A stretch of DNA of 64,000 nt from Salipiger profundus (GCF_001969385.1 NZ_CP014796.1:3365501-3429500), one strand, 5' to 3'; counted from the stretch's first letter, positions 21,145-31,552 are shown. Made by a program: numbers and translations. Notes: generated by a model not told the origin, from the letters alone.

Positions 21145-23820
21145 ATGCCGAGCCTGAACGATATCCGCTCCACCTTTCTGGGTTACTTCGAGAAACAGGG
21201 GCACCAGATCGTGCCCTCGAGCCCGCTCGTGCCGCGCAACGACCCGACGCTCATGTTCGCCAATTCGGGCATGGTGCAGTTCAAGAACCTCTTCACCGGC
21301 GTCGAGACCCGCGACTACACCCGTGCCACCACCGCGCAGAAATGCGTGCGCGCGGGCGGCAAGCACAACGATCTCGACAACGTGGGCTACACGGCCCGGC
21401 ACCACACGTTCTTCGAGATGATGGGCAACTTCTCGTTCGGCGACTACTTCAAGCGCGAGGCCATCCCCTTTGCGTGGCAGCTGGTGACCAAGGAATTCGG
21501 CATCCCGGCCGAGCGGCTGCTGGTCACGGTCTACCACACCGACGACGAGGCCGCCGAGATCTGGAAGAGCGTCGGTGTCCCAGAGGACCGCATCATCCGC
21601 ATCGCCACCAGCGACAACTTCTGGATGATGGGGCCGACCGGCCCCTGCGGCCCGTGCTCGGAAATCTTCTACGACCACGGCGAGAAATACTGGGGTGGCC
21701 CTCCGGGATCGCCGGAAGAGGACGGCGACCGCTTCGTCGAGATCTGGAATATCGTCTTCATGCAGAACGAGCAGTTCGAGGACGGCTCGATGCGTGAGCT
21801 CGACATGCAGTCGATCGACACCGGCATGGGGATCGAGCGGGTCGCGGCGCTGCTGCAGGGCACCAACGACAACTACGCCACCGACCTGATCCGCGCGCTG
21901 ATCGAGGCCTCGGCGGATGCGACCTCGACCGACCCGGACGGGCCGGGCAAGACGCATCACCGGGTGATCGCCGACCACCTGCGCTCGACCTCGTTCCTGA
22001 TTGCCGACGGCGTGATGCCCTCGAACGACGGTCGCGGCTATGTGCTGCGCCGGATCATGCGCCGCGCGATGCGCCATGCGCACATGCTGGGCTCGAAGGA
22101 TCCGGTCATGCACCGGCTGGTGCCGGCTCTGGTCCGCCAGATGGGCGCCGCCTACCCGGAGCTGCACCGCGCGCAGCCGCTGATCGAGGAGACGCTGAAG
22201 CTCGAGGAAACCCGCTTCAAGCAGACCCTCGACCGCGGTCTCAAGCTGCTCGACGAAGAGCTTGCGCATCTGCCCGACAGCGCCGCGCTGCCGGGCGAGA
22301 CCGCGTTCAAGCTCTATGACACCTATGGCTTCCCGCTCGACCTGACGCAGGACGCGCTGCGCGAGCGTCAGCGCACCGTGGATACGTCGGGCTTCGACAG
22401 CGCCATGGCCGAGCAGAAGGCCAAGGCCCGCGCCGCATGGTCGGGATCGGGCGAGGCGGCGGATCTCGCCATCTGGTTCGACATCGCGGAAGCGCAGGGC
22501 GCGACGGACTTCCTTGGCTACGACACCGAGACCGCCGAGGGCCAGATGCTGACCTTCGTGCGCGACGGCAAGGAGGTCGACGCGCTCGAAGCGGGCGAGA
22601 CCGGCTGGATCATCCTCAACCAGACGCCGTTCTACGGCGAGAGCGGCGGGCAGGTCGGTGACACCGGCTGGATGCGCCGGCTCGAGGACGAGGACGACAT
22701 GGCCGAGGTGACCGACACCCAGAAGATGGGCGGCGGCAAGGTCTTCGCGCACCAGGTGACCGTCAAGTCGGGCCGCTTCGCGAAGAACGAGGCCGTGGGG
22801 CTTGAGGTCGACCACAAGCGGCGGGCCATGATCCGCGCCAACCACTCGGCCACGCACCTGCTGCACGAGGCGTTGCGTCGCGCGCTTGGCGATCACGTCG
22901 CACAGCGCGGCTCGCTGAACGCGCCGGACCGGCTGCGCTTCGACTTCAGCCACGCCAAGGCGCTGACCGCTGACGAGGTGGCGCAGGTCGAGCGCGAGGT
23001 GAATGCCTACGTCCGGCAGAACTCGCCGGTGGTGACCCGGATCATGACCCCTGACGACGCGCGCGAGATCGGCGCGCAGGCGCTTTTCGGCGAGAAATAC
23101 GGCGACGAGGTGCGCGTCGTGTCGATGGGCACGCAGAGCGGCTCGGGCAAGGGCGCCGACGGGCAGACCTACTCGATCGAGCTCTGCGGCGGCACCCACG
23201 TCGCGCAGACCGGCGAGATCGGGGCGTTCGTCCTGACCTCGGAAAGCGCGTCGGCCGCGGGCGTCCGCCGGATCGAGGCGCTGACCGGCGAGGCCGCGAT
23301 GGCCGAGCTGCGCGGTCGCGACAAGGCGCTCTCGGCGATCGAGACGCTGCTCAAGGCGCATGGCCCCGACGCTGTCACCCGCGTGGCATCGCTCATCGAC
23401 GAGCGGCGCAAGCTCGACAACGAGGTGGCGCAGCTGCGCCGCGAGCTCGCGATGGCTGGCGGACCGGGGCAGGGCGGCGGCGCCGAGGCGCGCGAGGTCA
23501 ACGGCGTGCCCTTCGTGGCGCAGGTGCTGTCGGGCGTGTCGGGCAAGGATCTGCCGCCCCTCATCGACGAGCACAAGGAACGGCTCGGCACCGGCGCGGT
23601 GCTGCTGATCGCGGATACCGGCGGCAAGGTGGCGGTGGCCGCGGGCGTGACCGCGGACCTCACCGAGAAGCTGTCGGCGGTCGATCTCGTGAAGGCGGCC
23701 GTGGGTGCGCTCGGCGGCAAGGGCGGCGGCGGCCGTCCGGATCTCGCGCAGGGCGGCGCGAAGGATGCGACGCAGGCGGACGAGGCCATCAAGGCGGCGG
23801 AAGCCGTGCTGGAGGGCTGA
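21145..23820 (+). CDS. alaS: Alanyl-tRNA synthetase
   Basis: Charges tRNA-Ala. The 891-residue protein has the class II catalytic core ([17 protein letters not shown]..., [10 protein letters not shown]) at 1-260. The editing domain carries the zinc/active-site motif [12 protein letters not shown] and the distal CGGTH. The C-terminal dimerisation (C-Ala) region is [13 protein letters not shown] start at the ATG at 21145, preceded by AAGGAC and followed by the family N-terminus MPSLNDIR. The frame is open further upstream, but that part overlaps the recA terminator. Two DUF1330 genes follow at once. Confidence 0.97.
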   Translation: MPSLNDIRSTFLGYFEKQGHQIVPSSPLVPRNDPTLMFANSGMVQFKNLFTGVETRDYTRATTAQKCVRAGGKHNDLDNVGYTARHHTFFEMMGNFSFGDYFKREAIPFAWQLVTKEFGIPAERLLVTVYHTDDEAAEIWKSVGVPEDRIIRIATSDNFWMMGPTGPCGPCSEIFYDHGEKYWGGPPGSPEEDGDRFVEIWNIVFMQNEQFEDGSMRELDMQSIDTGMGIERVAALLQGTNDNYATDLIRALIEASADATSTDPDGPGKTHHRVIADHLRSTSFLIADGVMPSNDGRGYVLRRIMRRAMRHAHMLGSKDPVMHRLVPALVRQMGAAYPELHRAQPLIEETLKLEETRFKQTLDRGLKLLDEELAHLPDSAALPGETAFKLYDTYGFPLDLTQDALRERQRTVDTSGFDSAMAEQKAKARAAWSGSGEAADLAIWFDIAEAQGATDFLGYDTETAEGQMLTFVRDGKEVDALEAGETGWIILNQTPFYGESGGQVGDTGWMRRLEDEDDMAEVTDTQKMGGGKVFAHQVTVKSGRFAKNEAVGLEVDHKRRAMIRANHSATHLLHEALRRALGDHVAQRGSLNAPDRLRFDFSHAKALTADEVAQVEREVNAYVRQNSPVVTRIMTPDDAREIGAQALFGEKYGDEVRVVSMGTQSGSGKGADGQTYSIELCGGTHVAQTGEIGAFVLTSESASAAGVRRIEALTGEAAMAELRGRDKALSAIETLLKAHGPDAVTRVASLIDERRKLDNEVAQLRRELAMAGGPGQGGGAEAREVNGVPFVAQVLSGVSGKDLPPLIDEHKERLGTGAVLLIADTGGKVAVAAGVTADLTEKLSAVDLVKAAVGALGGKGGGGRPDLAQGGAKDATQADEAIKAAEAVLEG

Positions 23821-23824
23821 TCCG

Positions 23825-24109
23825 ATGACCGCTTACATGATCGCCCGCATCGACGTCACCGACCATGAGGAATACGCGATCTACGCCGGCCAGACGGTCG
23901 CGCTCGCCGAGAAGTTCGGCGGGCGGTTCCTCGTCAAGGGCGGGCCGCAGACGGTGGTCGAGGGCGAAGCGCCCAGCCGTCATGTGGTGATCGAATTCCC
24001 GTCGCGGGCGGCCGCGATGCGCTGGTTCGAGTCACCGGAATACCAGCGCATCCTGCCGTTCGCGCTGCGCGCCTCGAAGCGCGACATTGTCATCGTGGAA
24101 GGACTCTGA
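23825..24109 (+). CDS. DUF1330 protein (first of tandem pair)
   Basis: A 94-residue dimeric alpha/beta-barrel (ferredoxin-like) protein. The family pattern is clear: YMIARIDVTDHEEYAIYAGQ, GGRFLVKGG, VVIEFPSRAAAMRWFESPEYQ. It starts 4 bp after alaS, so it is in the same transcript. Function is unknown; the fold is shared with monooxygenases and stress-responsive proteins. The next gene is a paralogue. Confidence 0.88.
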   Translation: MTAYMIARIDVTDHEEYAIYAGQTVALAEKFGGRFLVKGGPQTVVEGEAPSRHVVIEFPSRAAAMRWFESPEYQRILPFALRASKRDIVIVEGL

Positions 24110-24111
24110 CC

Positions 24112-24399
24112 ATGCCCGCACTCTGGATCGCCCATGTCACCGTGACCGACGAGGACGCCTACGGCAAATACGCCAAGCTTGCCGGTCCGGCCATCGCCAA
24201 GCACGGTGGCCAGTTCATCGCGCGCGGGGGCCGTTACGTTCAGCTCGAGGGCAAGGACCGGCCGCGCAACGTCGTCGCGAAGTTCGAGAGCGTCGAGGCC
24301 GCCGAGGCTTGCTATCATTCGCCCGAATACCAGGAGGCACTGAGCCACGCGCGCGACGCCTCCGAGCGCGAACTGCTGATCGTCGAGACCACCGAGTAA
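24112..24399 (+). CDS. DUF1330 protein (second of tandem pair)
   Basis: A 95-residue paralogue of the preceding gene, two bases downstream. Matching motifs: LWIAHVTVTDEDAYGKYAK, GGQFIARGGRYVQLEG, VVAKFESVEAAEACYHSPEYQEAL. The pair probably arose by duplication and diverged to well under half identity. It may form heterodimers with its neighbour. The reaction, if any, is unknown. Confidence 0.88.
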   Translation: MPALWIAHVTVTDEDAYGKYAKLAGPAIAKHGGQFIARGGRYVQLEGKDRPRNVVAKFESVEAAEACYHSPEYQEALSHARDASERELLIVETTE

Positions 24400-24560
24400 C
24401 GCATCAAAGGCGGCTCGGAGGGATCAGTCCAAGGGGGCGGTAACAAGGCGCGCTTGCGCCGCCGCGCCCCAAAGGGCTGGCAATGGCAGTCCTGCGCTTG
24501 CTGAAAGGACGTGGTGGAGCCGCGCCATGTCTGCTGGGCAGCGCCTGTGACAAGGAAAAT

Positions 24561-24646
24561 TGGTACGGGCGGTGGGGATCGAACCCACACTTCCTCTCGG
24601 AAATCGGATTTTGAATCCGACGCGTCTACCATTCCGCCACGCCCGC
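24561..24646 (-). tRNA. tRNA-Leu (CAA)
   Basis: On the minus strand a class II tRNA runs from GCGGGCG (24646) to an encoded CCA (24563-24561). The acceptor stem GCGGGCG/CGCCCGT has a terminal G-U pair. The anticodon loop TTCAAAA gives anticodon CAA. A long variable arm (TTTCCGAGAGGAAG) and the T loop GGGTTCGATCCCC are present. Confidence 0.96.
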
Positions 24647-24836
24647 ATCCGTCTTTCGATCTACCCAAGGGGGCGCGGCCCGTCCAGCGGGAAATGACCG
24701 CATCCGCGAGTGGCACCGCGGGAAAACGCGGCAACGTGACCGCCGGGCCGGACGATGGCGGCGCAGCGTACTGGCAACTCCCCGGTGAGTGCTATATGTT
24801 CAGGGCGAATTGCCAAGACATCGCGGGGATATACCG

Positions 24837-25787
24837 TTGCGCGACATCAAGATCCCGGGCCAGCGTCATCCGGAAAAGGCGCATCGCAAGGACAATCCGC
24901 AGCCCAAGAAGCCGGACTGGATTCGCGTCAAGGCGCCCACCGGCAAGGGCTACCAGGAAACCCATCGCATCATGCGCGAGCACAAGCTCGTCACCGTCTG
25001 CGAAGAGGCGGGCTGTCCGAACGCGGGCGAGTGCTGGAACCAGGGCCACGCCACCATGATGATCATGGGCGACATCTGCACGCGCGGCTGTTCGTTCTGC
25101 AACATCGCCACCGGGCGCCCCGACGCGCTCGACGTGTTCGAGCCCGGCCGCGTAGCCGACGCGGTGCAGAAGCTCGGCCTGAACCACGTGGTCATCACCT
25201 CGGTCGACCGGGACGATCTCGACGATGGCGGGGCAGAGCATTTCGCCCAGACCATCCGCGCCGTGCGGCATCGCTCGCCCGACACGACCATCGAGATCCT
25301 GACGCCGGACTTCCTGAAGTGCGGCCCCGAGGCGCTCGACATCATCGTGGCTGCCAAGCCGGACGTGTTCAACCACAACCTCGAGACCGTGCCGGGGCTC
25401 TACCCCGAGGTGCGGCCCGGCGCGCGGTATTTCCACTCGCTGCGGCTGCTGCAGCGGGTCAAGGAAAAGGACCCGTCGATCTTCACCAAGTCGGGCATCA
25501 TGGTCGGCCTCGGCGAGGATCGCCAGGCGGTGATCCAGGTGATGGACGACATGCGGGCCGCCGACGTCGACTTCCTGACCATCGGCCAGTATCTGCAGCC
25601 GACCTCGAAGCATCACGCGGTCGACCGTTTCGTGACCCCCGACGAGTTCAAGAACTACGAGAAGTCGGCCTACGGCAAGGGGTTCCTGATGGTCTCGGCC
25701 ACGCCGCTGACCCGGTCGAGCTACCACGCCGGTGACGATTTCGCCCGCCTGCGCGACGCCCGCGAGAAGAAGCTCGCCGAGGCCTGA
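24837..25787 (+). CDS. lipA: Lipoyl synthase
   Basis: Radical-SAM enzyme that inserts two sulfurs into protein-bound octanoyl groups. It is 316 residues from the TTG at 24837, which begins (M)[16 protein letters not shown] as in relatives. A GTG at 24789 would give a 16-residue extension not expected in the family. The auxiliary cluster motif [12 protein letters not shown] and the radical-SAM motif CTRGCSFC are intact, and the C-terminal RSSYHAG supplies the serine ligand. GGGG lies 8 bases before the TTG. An intrinsic terminator follows. Confidence 0.95.
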   Translation: MRDIKIPGQRHPEKAHRKDNPQPKKPDWIRVKAPTGKGYQETHRIMREHKLVTVCEEAGCPNAGECWNQGHATMMIMGDICTRGCSFCNIATGRPDALDVFEPGRVADAVQKLGLNHVVITSVDRDDLDDGGAEHFAQTIRAVRHRSPDTTIEILTPDFLKCGPEALDIIVAAKPDVFNHNLETVPGLYPEVRPGARYFHSLRLLQRVKEKDPSIFTKSGIMVGLGEDRQAVIQVMDDMRAADVDFLTIGQYLQPTSKHHAVDRFVTPDEFKNYEKSAYGKGFLMVSATPLTRSSYHAGDDFARLRDAREKKLAEA

Positions 25788-25813
25788 GACGCCGGACGCG
25801 CGTGAGAAATGAG

Positions 25814-25847
25814 AAAGGCGGTGCCGTGGCGCCGCCTTTTTGTTTTT
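25814..25847 (+). terminator. Rho-independent terminator of lipA
   Basis: Stem AAAGGCGG / CCGCCTTT with an inner GCC/GGC helix, followed by TTTTTGTTTTT. The opposite strand also ends in a short T-rich tail, so it may serve the convergent RHH gene as well. Confidence 0.9.
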
Positions 25848-25870
25848 ACGAGAGAAGGGGCGGGCCCTGA

Positions 25871-26098
25871 TCAATCGTCGACGCGGGCCTTCAGCGCGTG
25901 CAGCACGTAGACGCGGATGGCCGATGCCAGACCGGCGTCCATGCCGCGAGTCTCGTCGATCTCGGCGGCAAGCTGGTTCAGCGCCTTGCCCTCGGCCTTG
26001 GCGATGTCACGGAATTCGTTCCAGAACGCCTCTTCGAGCGAAACCGAGGTGCGGTGGCCACGCAGGCTCAGGGAGTGCTTGACCGGCCGTCCCGTCAT
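25871..26098 (-). CDS. Ribbon-helix-helix domain protein
   Basis: A 75-residue protein with the RHH_4-type fold: strand RTSVSLEEAFWNEF, then helices DIAKAEGKALNQLAAEI and LASAIRVYVLHAL. Such proteins bind DNA as dimers, and this stand-alone group is uncharacterised. The ATG at 26098 overlaps the DUF4169 stop (ATGA), so the two are coupled. No toxin gene is next to it, so I do not call it an antitoxin. Confidence 0.85.
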   Translation of the reverse strand: MTGRPVKHSLSLRGHRTSVSLEEAFWNEFRDIAKAEGKALNQLAAEIDETRGMDAGLASAIRVYVLHALKARVDD

Positions 26099-26271
26099 TC
26101 CTCGGTCCTGTGCCCGTCGAGATGCCGGTTGGCCTTGTCCGCGTTGGCCTTGTCGAGCGTCTTCTGCGCCTTGGTGCGACCGTGGCGCACGGCGTTCTCG
26201 TCCGCCTCGGCACGCTTCCGGGTCTTGGCGCGGGCCTTGCGGGCCTTGTTCAGGTTGATGAGATTGCTCAT
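26095..26271 (-). CDS. DUF4169 family small protein
   Basis: A 58-residue, very basic protein starting MSNLINLNKARKARAKTRKR and ending HLDGHRTEE. Charged coiled-coil-like helix throughout (KAQKTLDKANADKANRH). This matches the small DUF4169 family, common in Rhodobacterales. It is the upstream gene of the pair with the RHH protein. Nucleic acid or ribosome binding is plausible from its charge but is unproven. Confidence 0.82.
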   Translation of the reverse strand: MSNLINLNKARKARAKTRKRAEADENAVRHGRTKAQKTLDKANADKANRHLDGHRTEE

Positions 26272-26335
26272 GCCGACACCATGTAGACTTGTACAAGGGC
26301 ACGCAATGATGACGTTTCCCTCGCGTCCCTCAAAG

Positions 26336-27316
26336 TTAGCTCATCGCGAGGATCGGGCCATCCATCAATGCCATGATCGTTCCGAAATAGCCCTGCGAGC
26401 GGGCGGGCCGCATCGGGTCCGAGGTGATCGCCACGGCAAGGTCGCGTTCCGGGTGGAAGGCGATGACCTGTCCGCCGTAGCCGCGCGCCATCGCGAAACC
26501 GGAATCGGTCAGGAACCAGCCGTAGCCGTAGGACATCCCCGAGAAGGGTGAGCGGGTGCGCGGTTCGGTCGAGGCCGCGACCCAGTCGGCGGGCACGACC
26601 TGCGTGCCCTCGTAGCGGCCGCCATCGCGCATCATCCGCGCCACGCGCAGCATCGCGCGCGGGGTCAGCGCCATCTGGTTGCCGCCGAGGTAGTAGCCCT
26701 GCGGGTCGCGGGTCCAGGCCGGAATCTCGATGTCCAAGGGCTGGCCGAGCCCGTCGCGGGCCAGCGAGAGCAGGCTTTCGCCAGTGGCCTCTGCAAGCGC
26801 GGCCCCGAGAACATGGGTGGTTCCGGTGGAATAGAGCATCCGCCCGCCGGGCGTGGCAACCATGGGCCGCGACAGCGCGTTCGCCACCCAGTTGTCCGAG
26901 GCGATCCAGCCGCCGTAGTTGCCGCCCGACGTGCGCTCGAGCCCGGCGCGCAGGGTGACGAGATCCTCCATGGTAATCGCCGCGACGCGCTCGTCGGCGC
27001 TATCGGGAACGAGCCCGGGCGCGACCTCGCTCAGGGACGCATCGACCGAGGCAATGGCGCCCGCTTCGATTGCCTGTCCCAGCATCAGCGCGACGAGGCT
27101 CTTGGAGCAGGACTTGATGTTGGCAAGCTGGTCGAGGCCGGGGCCTCGCGGCGCTTCGGCCAGCAGGAGCTCGTCGCCGCGCAGAACCTGGATCGAGTGA
27201 AGCTGGTCTTCCCCTTCAAGCGCACGTTCGAGCGACGGCGCGTCCTGCGCGCGCGCAAGGCTCGGGGCAAGGGCAGGGAGGGCGAGGGCGGAGGCTAGGA
27301 AGCTGCGGCGTTTCAT
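26336..27316 (-). CDS. Exported beta-lactamase-family serine hydrolase
   Basis: A 326-residue class C beta-lactamase/penicillin-binding-like protein. The N-terminus MKRRSFLASALALPALAPSLARA is a signal peptide with a twin arginine (RRSFL), so Tat export is likely. The catalytic S-x-x-K is SCSK (S69, K72), and YSTG probably supplies the second-motif tyrosine. Substrates of this broad group include esters and D-amino peptides. It is probably not a true resistance beta-lactamase. Monocistronic, upstream of fumC's end. Confidence 0.86.
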   Translation of the reverse strand: MKRRSFLASALALPALAPSLARAQDAPSLERALEGEDQLHSIQVLRGDELLLAEAPRGPGLDQLANIKSCSKSLVALMLGQAIEAGAIASVDASLSEVAPGLVPDSADERVAAITMEDLVTLRAGLERTSGGNYGGWIASDNWVANALSRPMVATPGGRMLYSTGTTHVLGAALAEATGESLLSLARDGLGQPLDIEIPAWTRDPQGYYLGGNQMALTPRAMLRVARMMRDGGRYEGTQVVPADWVAASTEPRTRSPFSGMSYGYGWFLTDSGFAMARGYGGQVIAFHPERDLAVAITSDPMRPARSQGYFGTIMALMDGPILAMS

Positions 27317-27378
27317 GCCCCTGAGCTTGTCGCATCCGTCGCGAAGGGCAACGCTCGCGGCATCACGTTCGCGCTAGG

Positions 27379-27408
27379 GGACCGGCCCGCCGGGACGGGG
27401 GCCGGTCC
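27379..27408 (-). terminator. Stem-loop after fumC
   Basis: A perfect 10-bp inverted repeat GGACCGGCCC / GGGCCGGTCC around a 10-base loop, just after the fumC stop codon. No T run follows on the minus strand, so it may stabilise the mRNA end or act with Rho. Confidence 0.55.
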
Positions 27409-27417
27409 GGAAGGGGA

Positions 27418-28812
27418 TCAGTCCTTGGGGCCGATCATCTGCTCGGGACGGACGACCCGGTCAAAGGTCTCTTCGTCGACGAAGCCGAGCTTGATGGCCT
27501 CTTCCTTGAGCGTGGTGCCGTTCTTGTGCGCGGTCTTGGCCACCTTGGTGGCGTTGTCGTAGCCGATGGTCGGGGCCAGCGCGGTCACCAGCATGAGCGA
27601 TTCATGCAGCAGCTTCTCGATGCGCGGTTCGTTGGCCTCGATGCCCACCACCATGTTGTCGGTGAAGGCCGAGGCGCTGTCGCCCAGCAACTGCATCGAC
27701 TGCAGCACGTTGTAGCTCATCATCGGGTTGTAGACGTTGAGCTCGAAGTGGCCCTGGCTGCCGGCGATGCCGACGGCGGCGTCGTTGCCCATGACATGCG
27801 CGCAGACCATGGTCAGCGCCTCGGCCTGGGTCGGGTTCACCTTGCCGGGCATGATCGACGAGCCGGGCTCGTTCTCGGGCAGCAGCAGCTCGCCGAGACC
27901 GCAGCGCGGGCCGGAGCCGAGCAGGCGGATGTCGTTGGCGATCTTGAAGAGCGACGCGGCCACGGTCTTGAGTGCGCCGGAGAACATGACCATCGCGTCA
28001 TGCGCCGCGAGCGACTCGAACTTGTTGGGCGCGGTGACGAAGGGCAGGCCGGTGATCTCGGCCATGTTCGCGGCCACGGCCTCGCCCCAGCCCTTCTTGG
28101 TGTTGAGCCCGGTGCCCACGGCGGTGCCGCCCTGCGCCAGCTCGTAGATGTCGGGCAGGCAGGCGTTGATGCGCTCGATGCCCTTGCGGACCTGGTGCGC
28201 GTAGCCCGAGAATTCCTGGCCGAGCGTCAGCGGCGTCGCGTCCTGGGTGTGGGTGCGGCCGATCTTGATGATGCCCTCGAAGGCATCGCGCTTGGCTTCC
28301 AGCGCTGCGGCGAGCTTTTCCAGGCCCGGCAGCAGCACGTCGCGTGCCTGCATGGCGATGCCAACGTGCATCGCGGTCGGGAAGGTGTCGTTCGACGACT
28401 GGCCCATGTTGCAGTGATCGTTCGGGTGCACGGGCTTTTTCGAGCCCATCTCGCCGCCGAGCATCTCGATGGCGCGGTTCGAGATCACCTCGTTCGCGTT
28501 CATGTTCGACTGGGTGCCCGAGCCGGTCTGCCAGACGACCAGCGGGAAGTTGTCGTCGAACTTGCCGTCGATCACCTCGCCGGCGGCGGCGATGATCGCG
28601 TCGGCGATCTCGGCCTCCATCGCGCCGTTGGCCTTGTTGGCCATGGCGCAGGCCTTTTTCACCACGCCGAGCGCACGGATGATCGGCACCGGCTGCTTTT
28701 CCCAGCCGATCGGGAAGTTCATGATCGAGCGCTGGGTCTGCGCGCCCCAGTACTTGTCTGCGGGAACCTCGAGCGGGCCGAAGCTGTCGGTTTCGGTGCG
28801 GGTCTGGGTCAC
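27418..28812 (-). CDS. fumC: Class II fumarate hydratase
   Basis: Iron-independent fumarase of the citric acid cycle, converting fumarate to L-malate. The 464-residue length is right for FumC. The signature [13 protein letters not shown] of the aspartase/fumarase superfamily is present, with upstream [13 protein letters not shown] ([13 protein letters not shown]) and [14 protein letters not shown] active-site regions. The start is GTG at 28812, with AGGAGG six bases upstream; the longer ATG frame has no such signal. A stem-loop follows the stop. Confidence 0.96.
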   Translation of the reverse strand: MTQTRTETDSFGPLEVPADKYWGAQTQRSIMNFPIGWEKQPVPIIRALGVVKKACAMANKANGAMEAEIADAIIAAAGEVIDGKFDDNFPLVVWQTGSGTQSNMNANEVISNRAIEMLGGEMGSKKPVHPNDHCNMGQSSNDTFPTAMHVGIAMQARDVLLPGLEKLAAALEAKRDAFEGIIKIGRTHTQDATPLTLGQEFSGYAHQVRKGIERINACLPDIYELAQGGTAVGTGLNTKKGWGEAVAANMAEITGLPFVTAPNKFESLAAHDAMVMFSGALKTVAASLFKIANDIRLLGSGPRCGLGELLLPENEPGSSIMPGKVNPTQAEALTMVCAHVMGNDAAVGIAGSQGHFELNVYNPMMSYNVLQSMQLLGDSASAFTDNMVVGIEANEPRIEKLLHESLMLVTALAPTIGYDNATKVAKTAHKNGTTLKEEAIKLGFVDEETFDRVVRPEQMIGPKD

Positions 28813-28941
28813 GGGGAACCTCCTCTGATCACGGGTCGCGCAATGTCTTACGCCTTGGGCCGTGAAAGGCAAGGCTGCATACCAAGGGATACCGTTAACA
28901 TTCGGGGCGTCGCGCGGAGCGGGCGGCCCGAAGCCGCGGGA

Positions 28942-29409
28942 TCAGGTCTTGCGGAAGGAATCGAGCCGGACGACCTCGGCATCGTGATGCTGCTCGCCCT
29001 CGTCGCTGCCGTCGGGATCGTCCTCGGGCGGGGTCGGATCGTCCTCGTCGTGCTCTTCGTTCGACTCGAAACGCAGGCCGAATTCGACCGAGGGGTCGAC
29101 GAAGGTGCGGATGGCATCATACGGAATATACAGCCGTTCCGGTGCCTCGCCGAAGCTGAGGGTCACGGCGAATCCGTCGTCGGTGACTTCCAGGTCGTCA
29201 TAGCGATGCTGCAGCACGACGGTCATCTCGCCGGGGTAGCGGTCCGACAGCCAGTCGGCGATCTCGACATCGGGATGCTGGGTGTCGAAGGTGATGAAGA
29301 AATGATGCTCGCCCGGCAGGCCGCGAGTCACGACGTCGGTCAGCACGTCCTGAATCAGGCCGCGCATCGCACGATGCATGAGGTTTCCGTAGTCGATGCC
29401 GCGAGACAT
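28942..29409 (-). CDS. sspB: SspB-type ClpXP adaptor
   Basis: Alphaproteobacterial SspB, which tethers ssrA-tagged proteins to ClpX. It is 155 residues. The N-terminal substrate-binding domain (IDYGNLMHRAMRGLIQDVL, HHFFITFDTQHPDVEIADWL) is followed by an acidic, disordered linker (about 115-145) and the short C-terminal ClpX-binding tail ending AEVVRLDSFRKT. The ATG at 29409 is the conserved start. It lies 2.1 kb from the ssrA gene whose product it would serve, on the same strand. Confidence 0.92.
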   Translation of the reverse strand: MSRGIDYGNLMHRAMRGLIQDVLTDVVTRGLPGEHHFFITFDTQHPDVEIADWLSDRYPGEMTVVLQHRYDDLEVTDDGFAVTLSFGEAPERLYIPYDAIRTFVDPSVEFGLRFESNEEHDEDDPTPPEDDPDGSDEGEQHHDAEVVRLDSFRKT

Positions 29410-29529
29410 GGTGCCATTCCTTGTGGTCGTTCTCGCCACCTTATTAGATTTGGCGGCGAGGAAAAGGCTTCGCGGCCGGAAATTTCGACAGCTTTCGCGA
29501 GGTCGTCCGCCCGCGCCGCTGGCCGGGAG

Positions 29530-30765
29530 CTAGCCGATCAGCCACCCGGCGGCCGCCGCGATGGCCAGCACAAGCGGTACCGGACGCTTCAGCCAGAGCA
29601 GGAGAACGGCTGCGAGCGCCACAAGCGCAACCGCATCCGGGCGCAGGCTGGTGATATCGGGAACCACCGCCGTGAACGGCGCGGGCAGCGTCTCCGTGCG
29701 CGCGAAGAGCACGTGCAGCGCGAACCACAGCGACAGGTTGGCGATGACGCCCAGCACGGCAGCGGTGATGGCGGAAAGCGCGCCCTGCAGCCGGGGCCGC
29801 GCCAGCAGCCGCTCGAGGTGGGGCGCGAAGGCGAAGATCCACAGGAAGCAGGGCAGGAAGGTCATCCACAGCGTCAGCACCGAGGCCGCGAGCGCCAGCG
29901 GCCAGCCGCCGGCCTCGTGACCGATGAGCTGCCCGGTGAACTGGGTGACGAGGATGAGCGGCCCGGGCGTCGTCTCGGCCAGCCCGAGCGCGTCGACCAT
30001 CTGTTCGGGCGAGAGCCAGCCGCGCAGCTGCACGACCTCCTGCGCCATCCATGCCAGCACGGCGTAGGCGCCGCCGAAGGAGACCACGGCGAGCTTGGCG
30101 AAGAACAGGCCGAGGTCGAACAGCAGCGTTTGTCCCGCCACGAGAAGCAGCGGTAGTGGTGCGAGCCAGAGCACCGCCCAAAGCGCGATGCGGGGCAGGG
30201 TGGGCGCTGCATGCTCCGGCGCCGGGCCGGACGTGTCCGAGGTGCCCATGCGCGCCCAGCCGTAGAGACCGGCGGCGGCGATCACCGCCGGGAAGGGCAC
30301 GGAGAAGAAGTAGAGCCCCGCGAAGGCCAGCACGGCGATCACGGCCGCCGTGCGCCCCGTCAGGGCCTTCTTCGCCAGTCGCACCAACGCCTGCAGCACG
30401 ATGACGATTACCGTCGCCTTGACCCCGAGCATCAGCGCCTCGGTCTGCGGATGGCTGCCCCATGCCGCGTAGAGAAACGCCAGAAGGCCGATCACCAGCG
30501 CGCCGGGCAGCACGAAAAGCGTGCCCGCGATCAGCCCTCCGACCGTTCCGCGCAGGCGCCACCCGGCATAGGTGGCCAGCTGCATCGCCTCGGGGCCGGG
30601 CAGCAGCATGCAGAAGCTCAGGGCGGAGAGGAACTGACGTTCGCTCAGCCAGCCGCGCTCCTCGACCAGCACCCGGTGCATGAGGCCGATCTGCGCGGCG
30701 GGGCCGCCGAAGCTCAGCAGGCCGATACGGCCGAAGTCGATGAACAGTCGGGAGAGGGGAATCAT
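29530..30765 (-). CDS. chrA: Two-domain chromate efflux transporter
   Basis: A 411-residue long-chain CHR transporter with two homologous halves, each with about six membrane helices. The paired signatures are FGGPAAQIGLMH in the N half and FGGAYAVLAWM in the C half, with PGP motifs (LLPGPEAMQ; TTPGPLILV). These pumps move chromate out, perhaps in exchange for sulfate. The ATG at 30765 begins MIPLSRLFIDFGRIG, matching relatives, but has only a weak ribosome binding site. No chrB regulator is adjacent. Confidence 0.92.
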   Translation of the reverse strand: MIPLSRLFIDFGRIGLLSFGGPAAQIGLMHRVLVEERGWLSERQFLSALSFCMLLPGPEAMQLATYAGWRLRGTVGGLIAGTLFVLPGALVIGLLAFLYAAWGSHPQTEALMLGVKATVIVIVLQALVRLAKKALTGRTAAVIAVLAFAGLYFFSVPFPAVIAAAGLYGWARMGTSDTSGPAPEHAAPTLPRIALWAVLWLAPLPLLLVAGQTLLFDLGLFFAKLAVVSFGGAYAVLAWMAQEVVQLRGWLSPEQMVDALGLAETTPGPLILVTQFTGQLIGHEAGGWPLALAASVLTLWMTFLPCFLWIFAFAPHLERLLARPRLQGALSAITAAVLGVIANLSLWFALHVLFARTETLPAPFTAVVPDITSLRPDAVALVALAAVLLLWLKRPVPLVLAIAAAAGWLIG

Positions 30766-30811
30766 GTCAGTGGTCTGCCCGAGACGCGTGACGGCATGAT
30801 GACATCGCGTT

Positions 30812-31468
30812 TCAGCCCGTGACCCGCGAGAGTTCGCGCAGCATCTTGCGGCGGAGCGTCTCGGCAAAGGCGCGATGACCGCGCGCCGTGATGACGAAGC
30901 CGTCCCGGGTCACGAGCTGGCGGCGGTAGAAGTTGGTGACGGGCTGGCCGTAGCCGGCGGCCTCGATGGCGAGTCCGTTGACGGTGATCCCGGCGCGCTC
31001 GGCGCGTTGTCGGGCGCCCGCCACGGAGCCGCCGGCGTTGGGGGTGCCATCGCCCGACACGTCGATGATCCGCCGCTTGCACGAGGGCGCCGATGCGAAG
31101 GCGTCGATCGCGCGGTGCAGGGCCGAGGCCGGTGCGGTGTCCGAGAGCAGGAAGGCGCGCGCCATGGTGCGGGCGCGGGCCTGCAGCGCGACCACGTCGG
31201 CGGGGGCGGTGATGCTGGTCCAGCCGAGCGAGAGCTGTTGCCGGTCGGTGCCTGCCCACTGCAGCACGGCGATGGAGACACCGTCCGCAACGAGGATCTC
31301 GGCGATTTCGGGGTCGGAGAGCGCCCAAGCGAGCCCCTCGGCCTGCATCCGGTACTCGGCGGCGTCGACCGAGTTCGATACGTCCATCGCCAGCAGCAGC
31401 GCCGTCTCGCAGCCGCGCGATGGCGCGGGGGCAAGACAGGCGAGACAGAGGCAGAGCGCGCGCAGCAT
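30812..31468 (-). CDS. DUF1194 (von Willebrand A-like) secreted protein
   Basis: A 218-residue exported protein. The signal peptide is MLRALCLCLACLAPAPSRG. It has a von Willebrand factor A-like domain whose metal site DVSNS (DxSxS) and later VSGDGTPN are visible. DUF1194 proteins are common in Rhodobacterales and uncharacterised. It ends 46 bp before chrA on the same strand, so an operon is possible, though no functional link is known. Confidence 0.87.
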   Translation of the reverse strand: MLRALCLCLACLAPAPSRGCETALLLAMDVSNSVDAAEYRMQAEGLAWALSDPEIAEILVADGVSIAVLQWAGTDRQQLSLGWTSITAPADVVALQARARTMARAFLLSDTAPASALHRAIDAFASAPSCKRRIIDVSGDGTPNAGGSVAGARQRAERAGITVNGLAIEAAGYGQPVTNFYRRQLVTRDGFVITARGHRAFAETLRRKMLRELSRVTG

Positions 31469-31552
31469 GGCGACGCAGCTTAAAGGACGGGTGCCGCCGG
31501 TCAATCCGTCCGATGGGCGGGTCGGGCCGCAGGATTTAAAGGAGAGGAAAGT

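Noticed and set aside
25871..26271. RHH plus DUF4169 pair as a toxin-antitoxin module
   Set aside because: Neither protein resembles a known toxin. The DUF4169 protein is upstream and highly basic, and the pair occurs as ordinary chromosomal genes.
26336..27316. The serine hydrolase as an antibiotic resistance beta-lactamase
   Set aside because: It has the broad class C fold, but no motif specific to AmpC-type enzymes and no ampR neighbour.
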